This document shows, one piece after another, positions 19,113 to 29,482 of a DNA stretch of 64,000 nucleotides (position 1 is the first letter of the stretch; each line of letters starts with the position of its first letter). The notes under the pieces were generated by a model. It ran no database searches, was not told the origin of the DNA, and worked only from the letters and a program-made list of their open reading frames with translations. The position numbers and the translations under genes are program-made. The DNA comes from Patiria pectinifera (lineage: Eukaryota; Echinodermata; Asteroidea; Valvatida; Asterinidae): the NCBI GenBank assembly GCA_029964075.1, contig CM057150.1:62001-126000 (forward strand), written 5' to 3'.

Positions 19113-20934
19113 ATGTTTAACCCCGGATATTTTAATATTTCCAGCGCCACGGAGATTGATTGGTATACGCAAATAGACGGACAACCAGCTAAAAGACGTG
19201 ATGACTTAATAAGACCCAGTGAAATCGACCCAGATGCGGTAATAAGAACGGATAGAGATTTTATCACACAATTGGTACCCGAGTACCCCTACGACTTTTT
19301 AATTAACGACGAAAATGATTACAATAGAGTTATAAACGACCTTATAGAAGCGTACGAAGAAGATAGACTAGACTCTGCTTTAGAATCGATCCAGGAAAAA
19401 ACAAATCAAATAAGTGACGCACAGGAAGTTGTGTACAATAAAAAACGAGAAGCTTCCCTAAACAGTGTAGAACGCAATACGCTTATATTTTTATTAAGAA
19501 ATTTATATGAAAGATACCATCAAGTCTCTGAAGGTAAAAAAATAGCGCTAGAATATATCGAAGGTATAATAAGCAATTCTAGGGTGAGAACAATTAGAGA
19601 GGCTGGTGTGACAATTCGGGGAAGTCTTATCGTGTCGGGTGATGATTTAGATTTTATTTCTCCGAGTCATTTAGTGCCGTTACCAGCCGACGTCACCGGT
19701 CCGGTCACCATACCACCGGGGTGGTATGACGTCGATTGGTTCGATTTTATTTTAAACTCTATACCCGGGGTAAGTTTTCGAATATTTAGAGAATCTAAAA
19801 AGGTGACGTTGGTGGTAACCGACGTGAAACTCAAGTTGCGTTTAAACAGAGAAGTTTCTCGATTACTCAATTTACCCAAAGGAAGACTGGTACCCAAAGT
19901 GGTGTATGTGGGGTCTTACGACGTTAATCTGTGGGGGATTTAGGCTGTGTAGATTCACTAACGACCACTGTGTGTTACTGGCGCTTGTTTAACAGTTTAC
20001 TGCAAACACACATATGTCTTATGTTCATCATTTATTCAACAAACTGTCAGGATTGTGAGTAATCTTTATCTCCAGAGCATTGGCACAGTTACATGTAATT
20101 CTCACTTCTCTGTTATAAGATAATGCTCACACCGTGATGATCTCCAATATCGCACAGTACATGAAATGCCTCCAAAGTCGTACACTGCAAATGTTCTACA
20201 CTCTGTAGTTTGCTGTACTAGTCAACAAGACACTTTAGGTGGCCATGCATACAGTCACGCGACAATGTAATACGATGAACCTTCGAAATATTTAACAGTC
20301 AAACAACACAAGAATGATCCAACGATAATTATAACGATAAGCGAATATCCCCCCGAATATGTGATTTGCAGATGACATGTAAGCGACGAAAAAGCTACCA
20401 GAAAGCGACCAGTACAAAACCAAATGGCAGTTCTTACACAGTTTAATCAAAGTGATCCTTCCTCAGCAGACCGTGGAGGCAATTGTCAGCTAAGTTTGTG
20501 GCCTCAAATAACTACATTTTTCCATAAACGAAGTGATTTCTCACAATAATTCTTCACAAACTAACAAGCGACATGTCTCCTTTCACTTCCGTACGTTGCT
20601 TGGTTACTGGAAACAGCGCCCTCCATCGGCACTTACAAGATTGTAAGCAAACGTTCATTCATAAATTTTCGTCCGAAACATTAATCCGTTAAAATTTTTG
20701 TTTATTCGCTGCCCTAAATTAAGTACGAGTGAAAATTTCCTGGATGGTCGTCCGTCTGATATCTTGAAAATCGTACCCGTGGGTACGCGCGAACCCGAGC
20801 CTGATAGAGTCGAGGATTTCAAAAAACTTAAAAACGGTATAATCGACAAACTGACATTTTCAATCATAAGTAAAAAAGGACATATCATCAACAACAAGGG
20901 TGTGAGTATAATGATAGAGTTGGAGATCTTTTAA
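19113..20934 (+). pseudogene. Polinton virion-type protein split by an insertion (possible minor capsid)
   Basis: The first 276 codons (19113-19943) run from MFNPGYFNISSATEIDWYTQ through an acidic helical region to a beta-rich domain with TIPPGWYDVDWFDF and YVGSYDVNLWG. Foreign DNA of about 700 bp follows. The same kind of text resumes at about 20665 (RNINPLKFLFIRCPKLS) and ends DILKIVPVG...GVSIMIELEIF at 20934. Beta-rich C-terminal domains ending in an L-E-I strand fit penton or minor capsid proteins of related elements, but this is inference. ATG 19113 was chosen as the first in frame; a start farther upstream cannot be excluded. Confidence 0.6.
19944..20664. mobile_element. Insertion of about 700 bp of unknown class inside a Polinton gene
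   Basis: The segment separates two halves of one coding region. It is noncoding and contains a GCGCCCTCC motif common in the window. I found neither inverted ends nor a clear target duplication; borders are placed by where the coding text stops and resumes. It could be a solo LTR or a nonautonomous transposon. Confidence 0.5.
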
Positions 20935-20959
20935 TTTTAAAATCTTTTTAAATTAAAAC

Positions 20960-21607
20960 ATGAGTATAGATAGTAAGGCGTTATACCCCGATAATTCTGG
21001 AGATGTACTCCGATTAAATAGTAACGAAGAAACAAAAGTGTACAGACTTAAAAAGATGAAGAGATTCGATCTTTCAACTTGAAAGAGAGAAACCACCGAG
21101 AGCGCACTTATAAAAAAATAAAGAGAAATATCGACACTATTAACTACGTAGAGCGAGGAGTTGAAGGATTGGGGTTTATAGCGGGGGCTGTCAGTATTCC
21201 CGCTCTCTTGGGTGTTATATCAGCCCCCGTTGGATTAGTGCTAGAAGGGACCTTTATGGGCGCTTTTGGTGTAGATTTTCTGCTTATAATCGCGTCTAGG
21301 CGATTATCCGCCAAGCTGAAAAAAGCACGACCAGATTAAAATATTAGCGGACTCCAAACTTAATACGATTGAAGAATACGTGTCTCAAGCCATCAACGAC
21401 GGAGATATATCGCACGAAGAGTTCTTATTGATTACGAGAGAGCTCGCAAAATTTAAGCAAAAAATTAGAACAAAGACCAGCACAAAGCTTCAAAAAATTA
21501 TAAACGATACAGACTTTGAAAAAGAAGTTAAAAAACGGGTAGACGAACGGCTGGCAAAAGAAAAAAATTCGCTGATCGAAAAACTTACAAGTTCAAATTC
21601 TCGTTAA
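20960..21607 (+). pseudogene. Conserved Polinton protein with a hydrophobic core, twice frameshifted
   Basis: The start ATG 20960 (MSIDSKALYPDNSG) gives 40 codons to TGA at 21080-21082. The frame that overlaps at 21079 continues with a basic region and a long hydrophobic hairpin (GLGFIAGAVSIPALLGVISAPVG, then FGVDFLLIIAS) to 21339. A second shift near 21340 leads to a helical C-terminus (IEEYVSQAINDGDISHEEF, TRELAKFKQKIRTKTSTK) ending at 21607. This three-part layout recurs in Polintons. A membrane-active role is plausible but unproven. Confidence 0.62.
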
Positions 21608-21635
21608 ATAAACATTATGAAGGCGATCCGCCGAG

Positions 21636-22108
21636 TTATACCTCTATTTCACCTCTTAGGGCTATACCCTCGGCCCCGCCTTTATTGTATTGGTCATCGT
21701 ATCTTTTTAGTGCCTTATTAAATTGATTTTGAGTCACTTTAAATAAATCTGTAACTCGTTCTTTGTCTCATTCAACGACGTGATGATAACACGCCGCTAT
21801 TAACGACCGTTTAACACAACCATTTCCTCTCAATGTTTTGTAATTAACGAGCTCGTTATATTTATTGATTGTTTTTTGGACATCTTCTAAGTCTTGCTCT
21901 GGACAAACAGAAAAAATAAGTTTCTCCACAGTTTTTCTTTTCTTTCTTTTTAAACTTGACCAATTGATACGATCTTCTTGCGCATTTTTGCCGAAAAATC
22001 AACGTAAAGTGAGACTATTTCACCGCACGTTTCACAAACTAAAAAAACATTCTCGATGATTATATGATGATCGCACTGATCTGTTTTATTAGATAGCTCT
22101 AGGTTCAT
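21636..22108 (-). pseudogene. TFIIB-like transcription factor encoded by the Polinton, broken
   Basis: ATG is the complement of 22106-22108, behind an AT-rich leader (TTTTTAATAAATG). Residues 12-29 form a zinc-ribbon-like motif (CDHH, then VCETCGEIV) as at the N-terminus of TFIIB. After a frame change near 21990, the gene has a Lys-rich linker, then NYKTLRGNGCVKRSLIAACY and, after TGA near 21778, TDLFKVTQNQFNKALKRY. These match the LRG...AAACLY and late-helix pattern of a TFIIB cyclin fold. Only one cyclin-like repeat is seen, in about 157 codons, shorter than cellular TFIIB (about 316). A role in recruiting polymerase to the element's promoters is inferred. It is the last gene before the right inverted repeat. 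Confidence 0.6.
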
Positions 22109-22154
22109 TTATTAAAAATGATTTATTTTTTTAAATAAAGTTTTTAAAATAAAA

Positions 22155-22446
22155 AGATAGTAAGAGTCTGGTCTGGTGCTTGACAGAGGGAGATATGGGG
22201 TTTGTCGCCGTATCCTCCACTTAAAATATATCAACTCGGAGAGAGAGATATTTGGGAGCTAGAGGGGGAGATATTTGGGGGAGGGGGATATATTTTTGGG
22301 GAGGGTCATTTGGAGGGGAGGGGGAGAGAGGGGGGGGGGATCTATTTTGGGGGAGGGTAATTTGGGGGGGAGGGAAAGGGAGAGGGGAGGGGGTAATTAA
22401 GGAGGAGATAATAGGATTTGGAATAGTGCCTGTCCATCTCCCTACT
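22155..22446 (-). repeat. Right terminal inverted repeat of the Polinton
   Basis: It is the inverted counterpart of 3529-3883 and ends ...CTCCCTACT, followed by the CCGACA duplication. It is purine-rich on this strand (runs of GGGGAGGG), with indels relative to the left copy. Confidence 0.9.
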
Positions 22447-22862
22447 CCGACATCCCTACGTTCCGATAACTCAATCTACATACCGGTATGTCTTATGTTC
22501 CGACATACCTATGTTCCGACAACTCAATTAATATGTTCCGACACCCCTACATGTATGTTCCGACAACTCAATCAATATGTTCCGACACCCCTACATGTAT
22601 GTTCAAACACCCCTATGTTCCGACTGCACATATTCTTATCCCTAACCCTAACCCTTACCGGGAGTAATACAATCTTATGTACAGATTGTCGGAACAAAGG
22701 GGTTTCGGAACATAGGGGTGTCGGAACATAGGGGTGTCGGAACATAGGGGTGCCGGAACATACGGGTGTCGGAATATAGTTTGAGTAGTCGGAACATAAG
22801 GGTGTCAGAACATAGGTGTGTCGGAACATACATTTAGGTGTGTCGGAACATAAAGCAGTCAC
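22447..22862. repeat. Satellite remnant with inverted arrangement and a (CCCTAA)n core
   Basis: The array resumes with CCGACATCCCTACGTTCC, decays to short TGTTCCGACACCCCTAC units, and switches strand near 22660. From there it reads as 16-bp copies of CGGAACATAGGGGTGT. Between the two arms lies CCCTAACCCTAACCC, a telomere-like triplet repeat. The two arms could pair as a large hairpin. Confidence 0.85.
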
Positions 22863-24651
22863 CCCCCCCCAATTAATTATTATTCTATTCACAAATGGTC
22901 ACAACTACCGTCCTTTATGTCTTATTTTCAGCACGACAACAAGAAGAAGCACGCTAATTAATGTAGGGGGATATACTGTGCCAGTATGTATGCGTGTACA
23001 TAAGCACATCAGTAAAGTGATTAAGTTGTATTAGTTTGAACTGATATAAAGTACACACAACAAAATTTGTCCGAGTACCCGGTACATCAAGTTACTCCAT
23101 AGTGTTGATTTTCACAAAACCAAACAACCCCCCCCCCTGCCCCCCAAAATACACTTTTGACAAATCATTTCTTTTTCAAATTATACTTTTTTACAGATTA
23201 GAAATTAACCCACTATATGATTTAATATTCTCTTAGGCCTACTGCTGAATTGACCAAAATGTTCATGTAGGCTATACATGTACATTGCCAAGCCATGGAA
23301 CTGCCCATACACAATAAACAGCGCCCTCTACCATGCAAACAGTATTATGGACCCTGACCCCTACCTCACCCAAAGTGCTTTTAAAAAATTGTAACGCAGG
23401 CAAAATTTCAGGTTTTCCCCCACCATTATCCCCAGTCAGCAACACAAACCTTAACCACTGGATAATTGAATGAATTTTATTTCCTCGTTCATTAATCACA
23501 CTAAGTGTGAACAATGTTTGACAGGTTGCAAATGTTTATTAAAAGACTGGGAATTTCCCACAACATACCAAGTTTTTGTACCTTTAGTTTTGAATTTCAG
23601 TAGACTAAAGGCAAGTATTGTGTTCTCCGCAGGCTTATTAATTTAAATTTATTGCCCGATTTATTCTTTTGATTTTTTAACAATCCAACTACATGTTTTT
23701 TGATTGATTGATTGATAAATGGTTTATTAAATCAGCTTTCTCGCCACCTGTAGCGGAATTGTGTGAAGCTGTAACAATATATATTAAGAAAGCATTAATT
23801 TAAAAATACTAAAAAGTAATCATCATTACAATTATACTATTAAGAAATGATAAAGCAAAATGTAAGGACCCCAAAATTGATAAAATAGCAAATCAACAAT
23901 TACATGTTTAACCATTAAGATGCAGTAATGACCCCAAAATTGATAACCCCAAAATTGTTAAAATAGCAAATCAACAATGACATGATTAACACTTTAAGAT
24001 GCAGTAAAAAATTGGGTGAGTGGTAGGGGGAAAGGACATATGGTGGGTAGGGAAAGGCTACATTATTCGGGAAGGGAATGGGAATCCACAATAAAGTTTG
24101 GAATATAATTTGGGATATTAGGATGAGGAAGTTTAAAAATCCAAGTTATTATATAACATTTAAAATAAACTATTTATTTATGTAACTATCCATAATCATT
24201 CTTCTCTCTGACAGAGTAACTTTGACCTTAGTAACCATGGTAACTGACACAGCAACAGGAAAGAATACCTCAATAAACTTAAGTCAGGAAGTAGAGACCA
24301 CATCCTATGCGCAATCTGGGCAGTTCATTCTCAGTATTCTTCATGAACATTTTGTTCCAGTCCGATGAAAAAAAATGTACATTGTATAGTTCAAGCCTCA
24401 GCGACAATAAAATACCCCGTCACTCCCAAGATGTGGTATTTTGTGCTACCAGTACAGGTAACTTATTACCCCTCAACTATTTCACTTCATGTTACTCTGC
24501 TCAAGTGGGTACAGATAATATTTAACCTGTAATGGGAAGTTGATGTGTAATATATCACCTTCCCTACAAGTATCACTTTAGTAATGGTTTCACTGTATAC
24601 ATACCGGTATATATACATGTACATGTATGTGCAATGGGTCAACCAAAAAAA
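22863..24651. other. Noncoding DNA, no gene seen
   Basis: AT-rich text with a C run near 23120 and short direct repeats such as CCCCAAAATTGATAA near 23870-23950. Open frames are short and match nothing recognisable. Confidence 0.5.
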
Positions 24652-25245
24652 GCATGCTTTACTTTTGATCCAAAATAACGCTTTTCAATTTATCAATGGT
24701 AAAACAAAATTTCAGATTCACTGAACAAGGCATGACAAATTTATGCAGCGGTTTCATCAGCTTTGTTCAAGAGGGTGAGATTTAAGCGCCATATGAAAAA
24801 AATTCTCACTTTCAGAATGTTAATACAGTGCTGGAGATGGTGGCGGAAGGCGTGTGCTGCGATGGAAAGCTTCTGAAGGAATGCTGGATCACCCCTGATG
24901 TCATTGCACACCTTCTCCATCGTGTGTTGCAACAAACGATCGAGGAGGTGTGCAATGACATCAGGGGTGATCCTGCATTCCTTCAGAAGCTTTCAGCCGC
25001 AGCATGCGCCTTCCGCCACCGTCTCCAGCGCTGTATTGACATTGGAGGATGCCAAGTTGAAATTGTCAGATTCTGAAAGTGAACATTGTTTGGTATGGTG
25101 TTTAAATCTCACCCTCTTGTACAAATTTGGCTGATGAAATGCCCTCCACAAAATTTGTCATGCCTTGATTACATCTGAAATTTTGGTACAATTCCATTTT
25201 TAAACAACAGAGTTATTTTTAGGATCAAAAGTAGGACATGTATGT
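24652..25245. repeat. Foldback element with long inverted arms
   Basis: Left arm (to about 24920) and right arm (from about 24930) pair imperfectly. Outer ends are CTTTACTTTTGATCC and GGATCAAAAGTAGG; the inner pair includes GGTGTGCAATGACATCAGGG and its complement. Short open frames arise from the symmetric arms. It resembles a foldback or MITE-type element. Confidence 0.8.
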
Positions 25246-26739
25246 TTTTACACATAGTACATGTACATGTACACGTTCATGTATTGTACCGGCATGTATA
25301 CATGTATGTGCATTGTTCACCCAGTGGTTCCACTAGGGTACATGCTACAGTACGGTATCTCACAATGACACAAATTTAACATATTTTCATCATTTAGAGC
25401 TCAGTGGTTTCAAGGATTCAGGCATCAATTGGTCAAATTAAAAGTGAATTACCATATAAAAACAAACGAACTTGAAAATGAATGAAACTACAAAACAAAA
25501 ACACCGAAAAGACCCCATGCCACCAGTACCTTAGTGACACTAGAACGGAAGGACATGAGATCAGGACCAGTAATGAACAAGAAACCACAACATACCGGGT
25601 ACTGCCTCTCCAGTTCACTACTGTGCTACCAGTGCATGTATGTATGTGATAACTGGCTTGTTAACTTGAGAGAAATATAACCAAATACATTCATCATCTT
25701 TCCCTATTGCTAGCCCTGTACATTAAAATCATCTAGTGCAGAAAACATTATGAGCACTTTTAAATTCCTTCTACCCCGGTACATGCACATGTTCATGTAC
25801 GCATTGAGACTTCACAATTGGTGTTATTCATGTACATATGAATTTCTCCTGAATGAATTAACATGTACACTTGTCATTTGTGTTGTGATTATATACCGCA
25901 TGTACATTGTACAAAGCTCTTTACGTACAACTGCACAAGAATACAATAAATTAATCGATTTCTAAATTGCTATATTTATTTGAAGAATTTATAATGCCAT
26001 GGTTTCAATAAACGTAATAAGAGAATGTTAAACATTAGTCATGTTTAAATACATGTAACGGTACTGTAGTCAATTATCAGTCTGCATGAATTTGTGCAAA
26101 TTGTATTCATTCAGCCTAAAAATATTACGCTTGAGGTCAATGCTGGGACCACCCACCAGTTTTACCATACAATTTTCAGGGGACACTAGTACTTTAAGCC
26201 TCCACAACTTGGTCGAAATTGTCTTTATGTCATGTTTGTACTGGAATAAAAACTTCTCCAAAACACAGTTGCACCAAGGGTAAAATCACCTGTTTGCACT
26301 TTGCACAGAGTACCAGAAATTAAAATTGTGCACTTGTAATGTGTACTAAATACAAAATGTATGTACGCCAGAGATGACACAAGTTCTTGGGGATACAAAG
26401 TTAAAAGTCTTGCTTCTATTGCAAATTTTTCTTTTCAAAAACACTGTCCTTTCGCAACGAAAAGAAGCAAAAAAACCCCCCAAAAAACAAGCACAAACAA
26501 TTCACACAAAAGATGACACTTAAGCTTAAATGTAGAGTAGATCATTTGCAGCTATTGACTTGGCAACTTTTGAATTGTAATCAAGATCCTAGAATATTGT
26601 TTTCTCTGAATATACAGCATTCACAGCTCTAGCTAAAACTTCACCAGGTTAGTTCTTAATGACCCTTTTTATTAGGTATTTGGCACTTTTGTTGCTTTAA
26701 ACGGAAACAAAATGATGAAATGACAATTAAATGATATAC
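25246..26739. other. Noncoding DNA, no gene seen
   Basis: Contains several ACATGTAC palindromes and AT-rich text. No exon-like open frame with splice sites was recognised. The retrotransposon is inserted at its right end after ATAC. Confidence 0.5.
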
Positions 26740-27776
26740 TGTGACGGAAAGTGTAGTTTTTATGCCCATGTTCATGTTGTTGTATTCTATTCTTATGAAT
26801 GAACTGTAGTATAGAACGCCCGTGACTGGGCGTGGCTTAGCAGTCCGGGTATGCGTGTATGCACGCACGCGATTGGTTAACAAAGCCCCATATGTTTAGT
26901 GCATCATAATGGTTTAGTGCATGTGCTATGTATGCGCGTAAGTAGATCGCTACGTACGTACGCGCGGGGGTTTTCTGGCAAGTGGCAGCGAGCTGTACGA
27001 ACGTGAGTTGAGTGTGCTCTCGCTGTGGCGTGTATTGCTATATGGTGATTTGCGCTATATGCTAGCTACGCGCGGGCGAACTGTTGGACAGTTTAGCCGT
27101 ACACTTGTGGGTGCATTGTGGTTGATTGGGGCTGGGCCCATGGTTTCGTAGTGCTACGTGCGCACAAACCATATCTCCACAGTGGCACTGAGCTATGCAA
27201 TGCGATATTGTTTAGGCAGTGCAGCATTGGTTGTTGCGTTGCTGTAGTGTTCCTATATTGCAGCATTGGCCTGGGCATTGCTATAGCGTCCATGTATTGC
27301 AGCATTGGTCTGTGCATTGCTATAGCGTTCATGTATTGCAGCATTGGTCTGTGCAGTGCTATAGCGTTCATGTATTGCAGCATTGGTTGTGCATTGCTAT
27401 AGCGTTCCCGTAATGCAGCATTAGTTTGTGCAGTGATTATTGGAGTGAGCAGTGCGATATTAGTTGTGTATTGCAAATAGGGCTCATATTCGAAAACCAC
27501 AGGTTGTAATAAAGCTACCCAAGACAATTACTCCCAAATCATTGAATCATTTAATTGTTGTCTCTGAAATAAATCATCGTGTTACTTGAGATTACCGACC
27601 ATTCAGTTGCCAGTTGTCCTTGTTATTGTGTTATTGCCTAGTTAACAGAAGGTTTGGGGATCAATTCCTGCGGCGGTAGATTTCCACCCAAAACGAGCCT
27701 GCATCCTTAGCCTTTAGACTGCTTCGTGTAGTCCCTGGTCCGAGGAATAACTTGGTTCGGGAACAGTCGCGCCACA
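26740..27776 (+). repeat. 5' LTR
   Basis: Begins TGTGACGGAAAGTG and ends GCCACA. It contains about five copies of a 39-bp tandem motif (GCAGCATTGGTCTGTGC) at 27220-27420 and AATAAA signals near 27508 and 27568. The 94- and 144-codon open frames on opposite strands follow from the tandem motif and are not called. Confidence 0.96.
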
Positions 27777-27778
27777 AA

Positions 27779-27796
27779 TGGTGTCAGAAGTGGGAT
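27779..27796 (+). promoter_or_regulatory. Primer binding site
   Basis: TGGTGTCAGAAGTGGGAT starts two bases after the 5' LTR. TGG is the complement of a tRNA 3' CCA end. The same start is used by the nested gypsy fragment at 14914. Confidence 0.75.
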
Positions 27797-27889
27797 TGGA
27801 ATTGATTAAGGTGACTTCTCTGATGACTAATTGAATTGCACAATTGGTCTTCACGTGTTGTTGATTTCGGTGGTGATTTTGGGGTTGAG

Positions 27890-29482
27890 ATGAGCGATCC
27901 AGGCTCGAAAGGTCGAATTGGCACCTCGAGTGCTGAGGTCGAAGTGCAACGACTGCGGATGGAAAACCAAATACTGCAGTGGGAAAATGACCTCACTGAA
28001 AAGAAGTTGGCGCTAGCTGCCATGGACTTGCAGTCGGGTGATTCCCCAAATGGAAGAAACGGGGGTACGCAAGCCGAGAGTGGGCGTGTGCGCCGTCGTG
28101 TTGATTCCGATGTTAAGTTTAGGTTGCCCGAAGAGACATCTGGGTATGTCTCTGGAGCGACGGGGAGAGAGTCAGGTGCAGGTGTGGTGCCTGAGTTGGC
28201 CCCTAAAGTGGGGAGGGGGGTGAGCTTTATTGAAAGTACACATCAGAAAGGACAAAGCTCAGGGGTGTTCCCCCGAGCGCAGTCGACGCCTATTTCTAGG
28301 GAGACGGAGAGTCCTAATGGGGATCTGTTGTCGTTCACGCCTGAGGTTGGTGTGAGACGGGGTAGGGCGAGTACCAACCCGTTCGTTGAAGATAAGGAAT
28401 TGTGTACCCCTAAACAGGTACATAGTGAACTGTTGAGTTTCGCGACTCGACCAGTCGAGGCAAAGAACAACAGTTCAGCTCAAGTTGACATCTCGTCAGT
28501 GGGTCCGTGGCCACTGAAAAGAGAGGCACGGGTCCATGGTGGTGTGGGTCAGATGGGTAGTTTGGAGCGACCAAATCGCAGGCCAAACATAACCCCTGAT
28601 CGGTACAGTGGGAAGGTACTCTGGAAGGAGTACTTCCGCCATTTTGAGTCATGTCGTGAGGTGAATATGTGGAGCGAGGAGCAGGCTGCGAGGTGGTTAG
28701 CCGCAAGCTTGCAGGGAGACGCTCTACGGTTGTTGGGTGACTCAGGCCACAAGTACAAGTACAGTGCACTTGTTAAGCTGCTGGAGCGCAGGTTTGGGTC
28801 AGCTCGACAGAGTGAAAATTATCTTGTCGAATTGAGACATCGACGTCAAAAGCCAAAGGAGGGCTTGCAGGAATTAGGGCAAGCGATCCACGAGTTAACA
28901 GCAAGAGCATACCCTGAGCTGCAGGAGGATGCTCGGGAAAGGTTGGCTAAGAACCACTTCATAGACGCCGTTGATTGTCATTCAGTCAGGGAGGGCATTC
29001 ATCGGGCTCGTCCAAAGACTTTGGATGAAGCGGTCCAGGCTGCCCTAGAGACAGAGAACTTTGATAAGGTCGAACAGCAAAGGTTGCTTGACCGGAAGCC
29101 CGCCAAGCTGGCGAGAGCTGTTGACTCCGGAACAGAGCAGAGGTTTGAGACTTTAGAGAAAAGTCTCGGTGAACAGGCCCAGGCATTGAAGTCTGTGGCT
29201 GAATTGGTAAAGTCGTTGTCGACTCAGATCAAGGGTCAGGGTCAGGTTCAGGGCATGCCCCCCAAAACAAACAAGCCCAGTACCCTGAAGTGCTTCAGGT
29301 GTGGTGAGATAGGGCATTTCGCCCGGGAGTGTCAGAGACATCCACAACAGGGAAACGGCAGTCAGCCCCCCGTAGGACCCGCGGGAAGGCTGAGTGGACA
29401 AAAGGGTCCAAAAGACAACAAAGTGACAGCGAGGGTGGTAGTAGAGAAAAGAGGTCAAAGCATGGGGATGGGCAACGAGTAA
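27890..29482 (+). CDS. gag: Retrotransposon Gag
   Basis: The 530-aa frame starts at ATG 27890 (MSDPGSKGRIGTSS), soon after the primer site. An N-terminal coiled stretch (VEVQRLRMENQILQWEND) precedes a variable region. The capsid-like core holds RYSGKVLWKEYFRHFESC and later HRRQKPKEGLQELGQAI. One CCHC knuckle ([15 protein letters not shown], residues about 468-482) would bind RNA. The 3' end overlaps the pro-pol frame by about 150 bases, with pro in the -1 frame, so Pol expression would need a frameshift. I did not find a classical slippery heptamer. Confidence 0.9.
   Translation: MSDPGSKGRIGTSSAEVEVQRLRMENQILQWENDLTEKKLALAAMDLQSGDSPNGRNGGTQAESGRVRRRVDSDVKFRLPEETSGYVSGATGRESGAGVVPELAPKVGRGVSFIESTHQKGQSSGVFPRAQSTPISRETESPNGDLLSFTPEVGVRRGRASTNPFVEDKELCTPKQVHSELLSFATRPVEAKNNSSAQVDISSVGPWPLKREARVHGGVGQMGSLERPNRRPNITPDRYSGKVLWKEYFRHFESCREVNMWSEEQAARWLAASLQGDALRLLGDSGHKYKYSALVKLLERRFGSARQSENYLVELRHRRQKPKEGLQELGQAIHELTARAYPELQEDARERLAKNHFIDAVDCHSVREGIHRARPKTLDEAVQAALETENFDKVEQQRLLDRKPAKLARAVDSGTEQRFETLEKSLGEQAQALKSVAELVKSLSTQIKGQGQVQGMPPKTNKPSTLKCFRCGEIGHFARECQRHPQQGNGSQPPVGPAGRLSGQKGPKDNKVTARVVVEKRGQSMGMGNE

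Larger units (their letters stand above)
3529..22446 (+). mobile_element. Polinton/Maverick self-synthesising DNA transposon, decayed full-length copy
   Basis: The termini read ATAGGGAG on the left and, inverted, AGTAGGGAG on the right, so the ancestral ends are AG...CT as in Polintons. Both ends are flanked by CCGACA (3523-3528 and 22447-22452), a 6-bp target duplication within the satellite. The inside carries PolB, retroviral-type integrase, major capsid protein, FtsK/A32-type ATPase and several small conserved genes. The size of about 18.9 kb, inflated by nested insertions, fits the family. No adenovirus-type protease was found. Most genes have lesions, so the copy is unlikely to be autonomous. 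Confidence 0.95.

Noticed and set aside
22252-22892. Open frames of 159 and 106 codons
   Set aside because: They are made of the purine-rich inverted repeat and satellite units.
24741-25134. Overlapping short open frames on both strands
   Set aside because: They mirror each other because they lie on the arms of the foldback.
27093-27527. 144-codon minus-strand and 94-codon plus-strand frames, repeated at 35329-35763
   Set aside because: They translate the 39-bp tandem motif of the LTR; no independent support.
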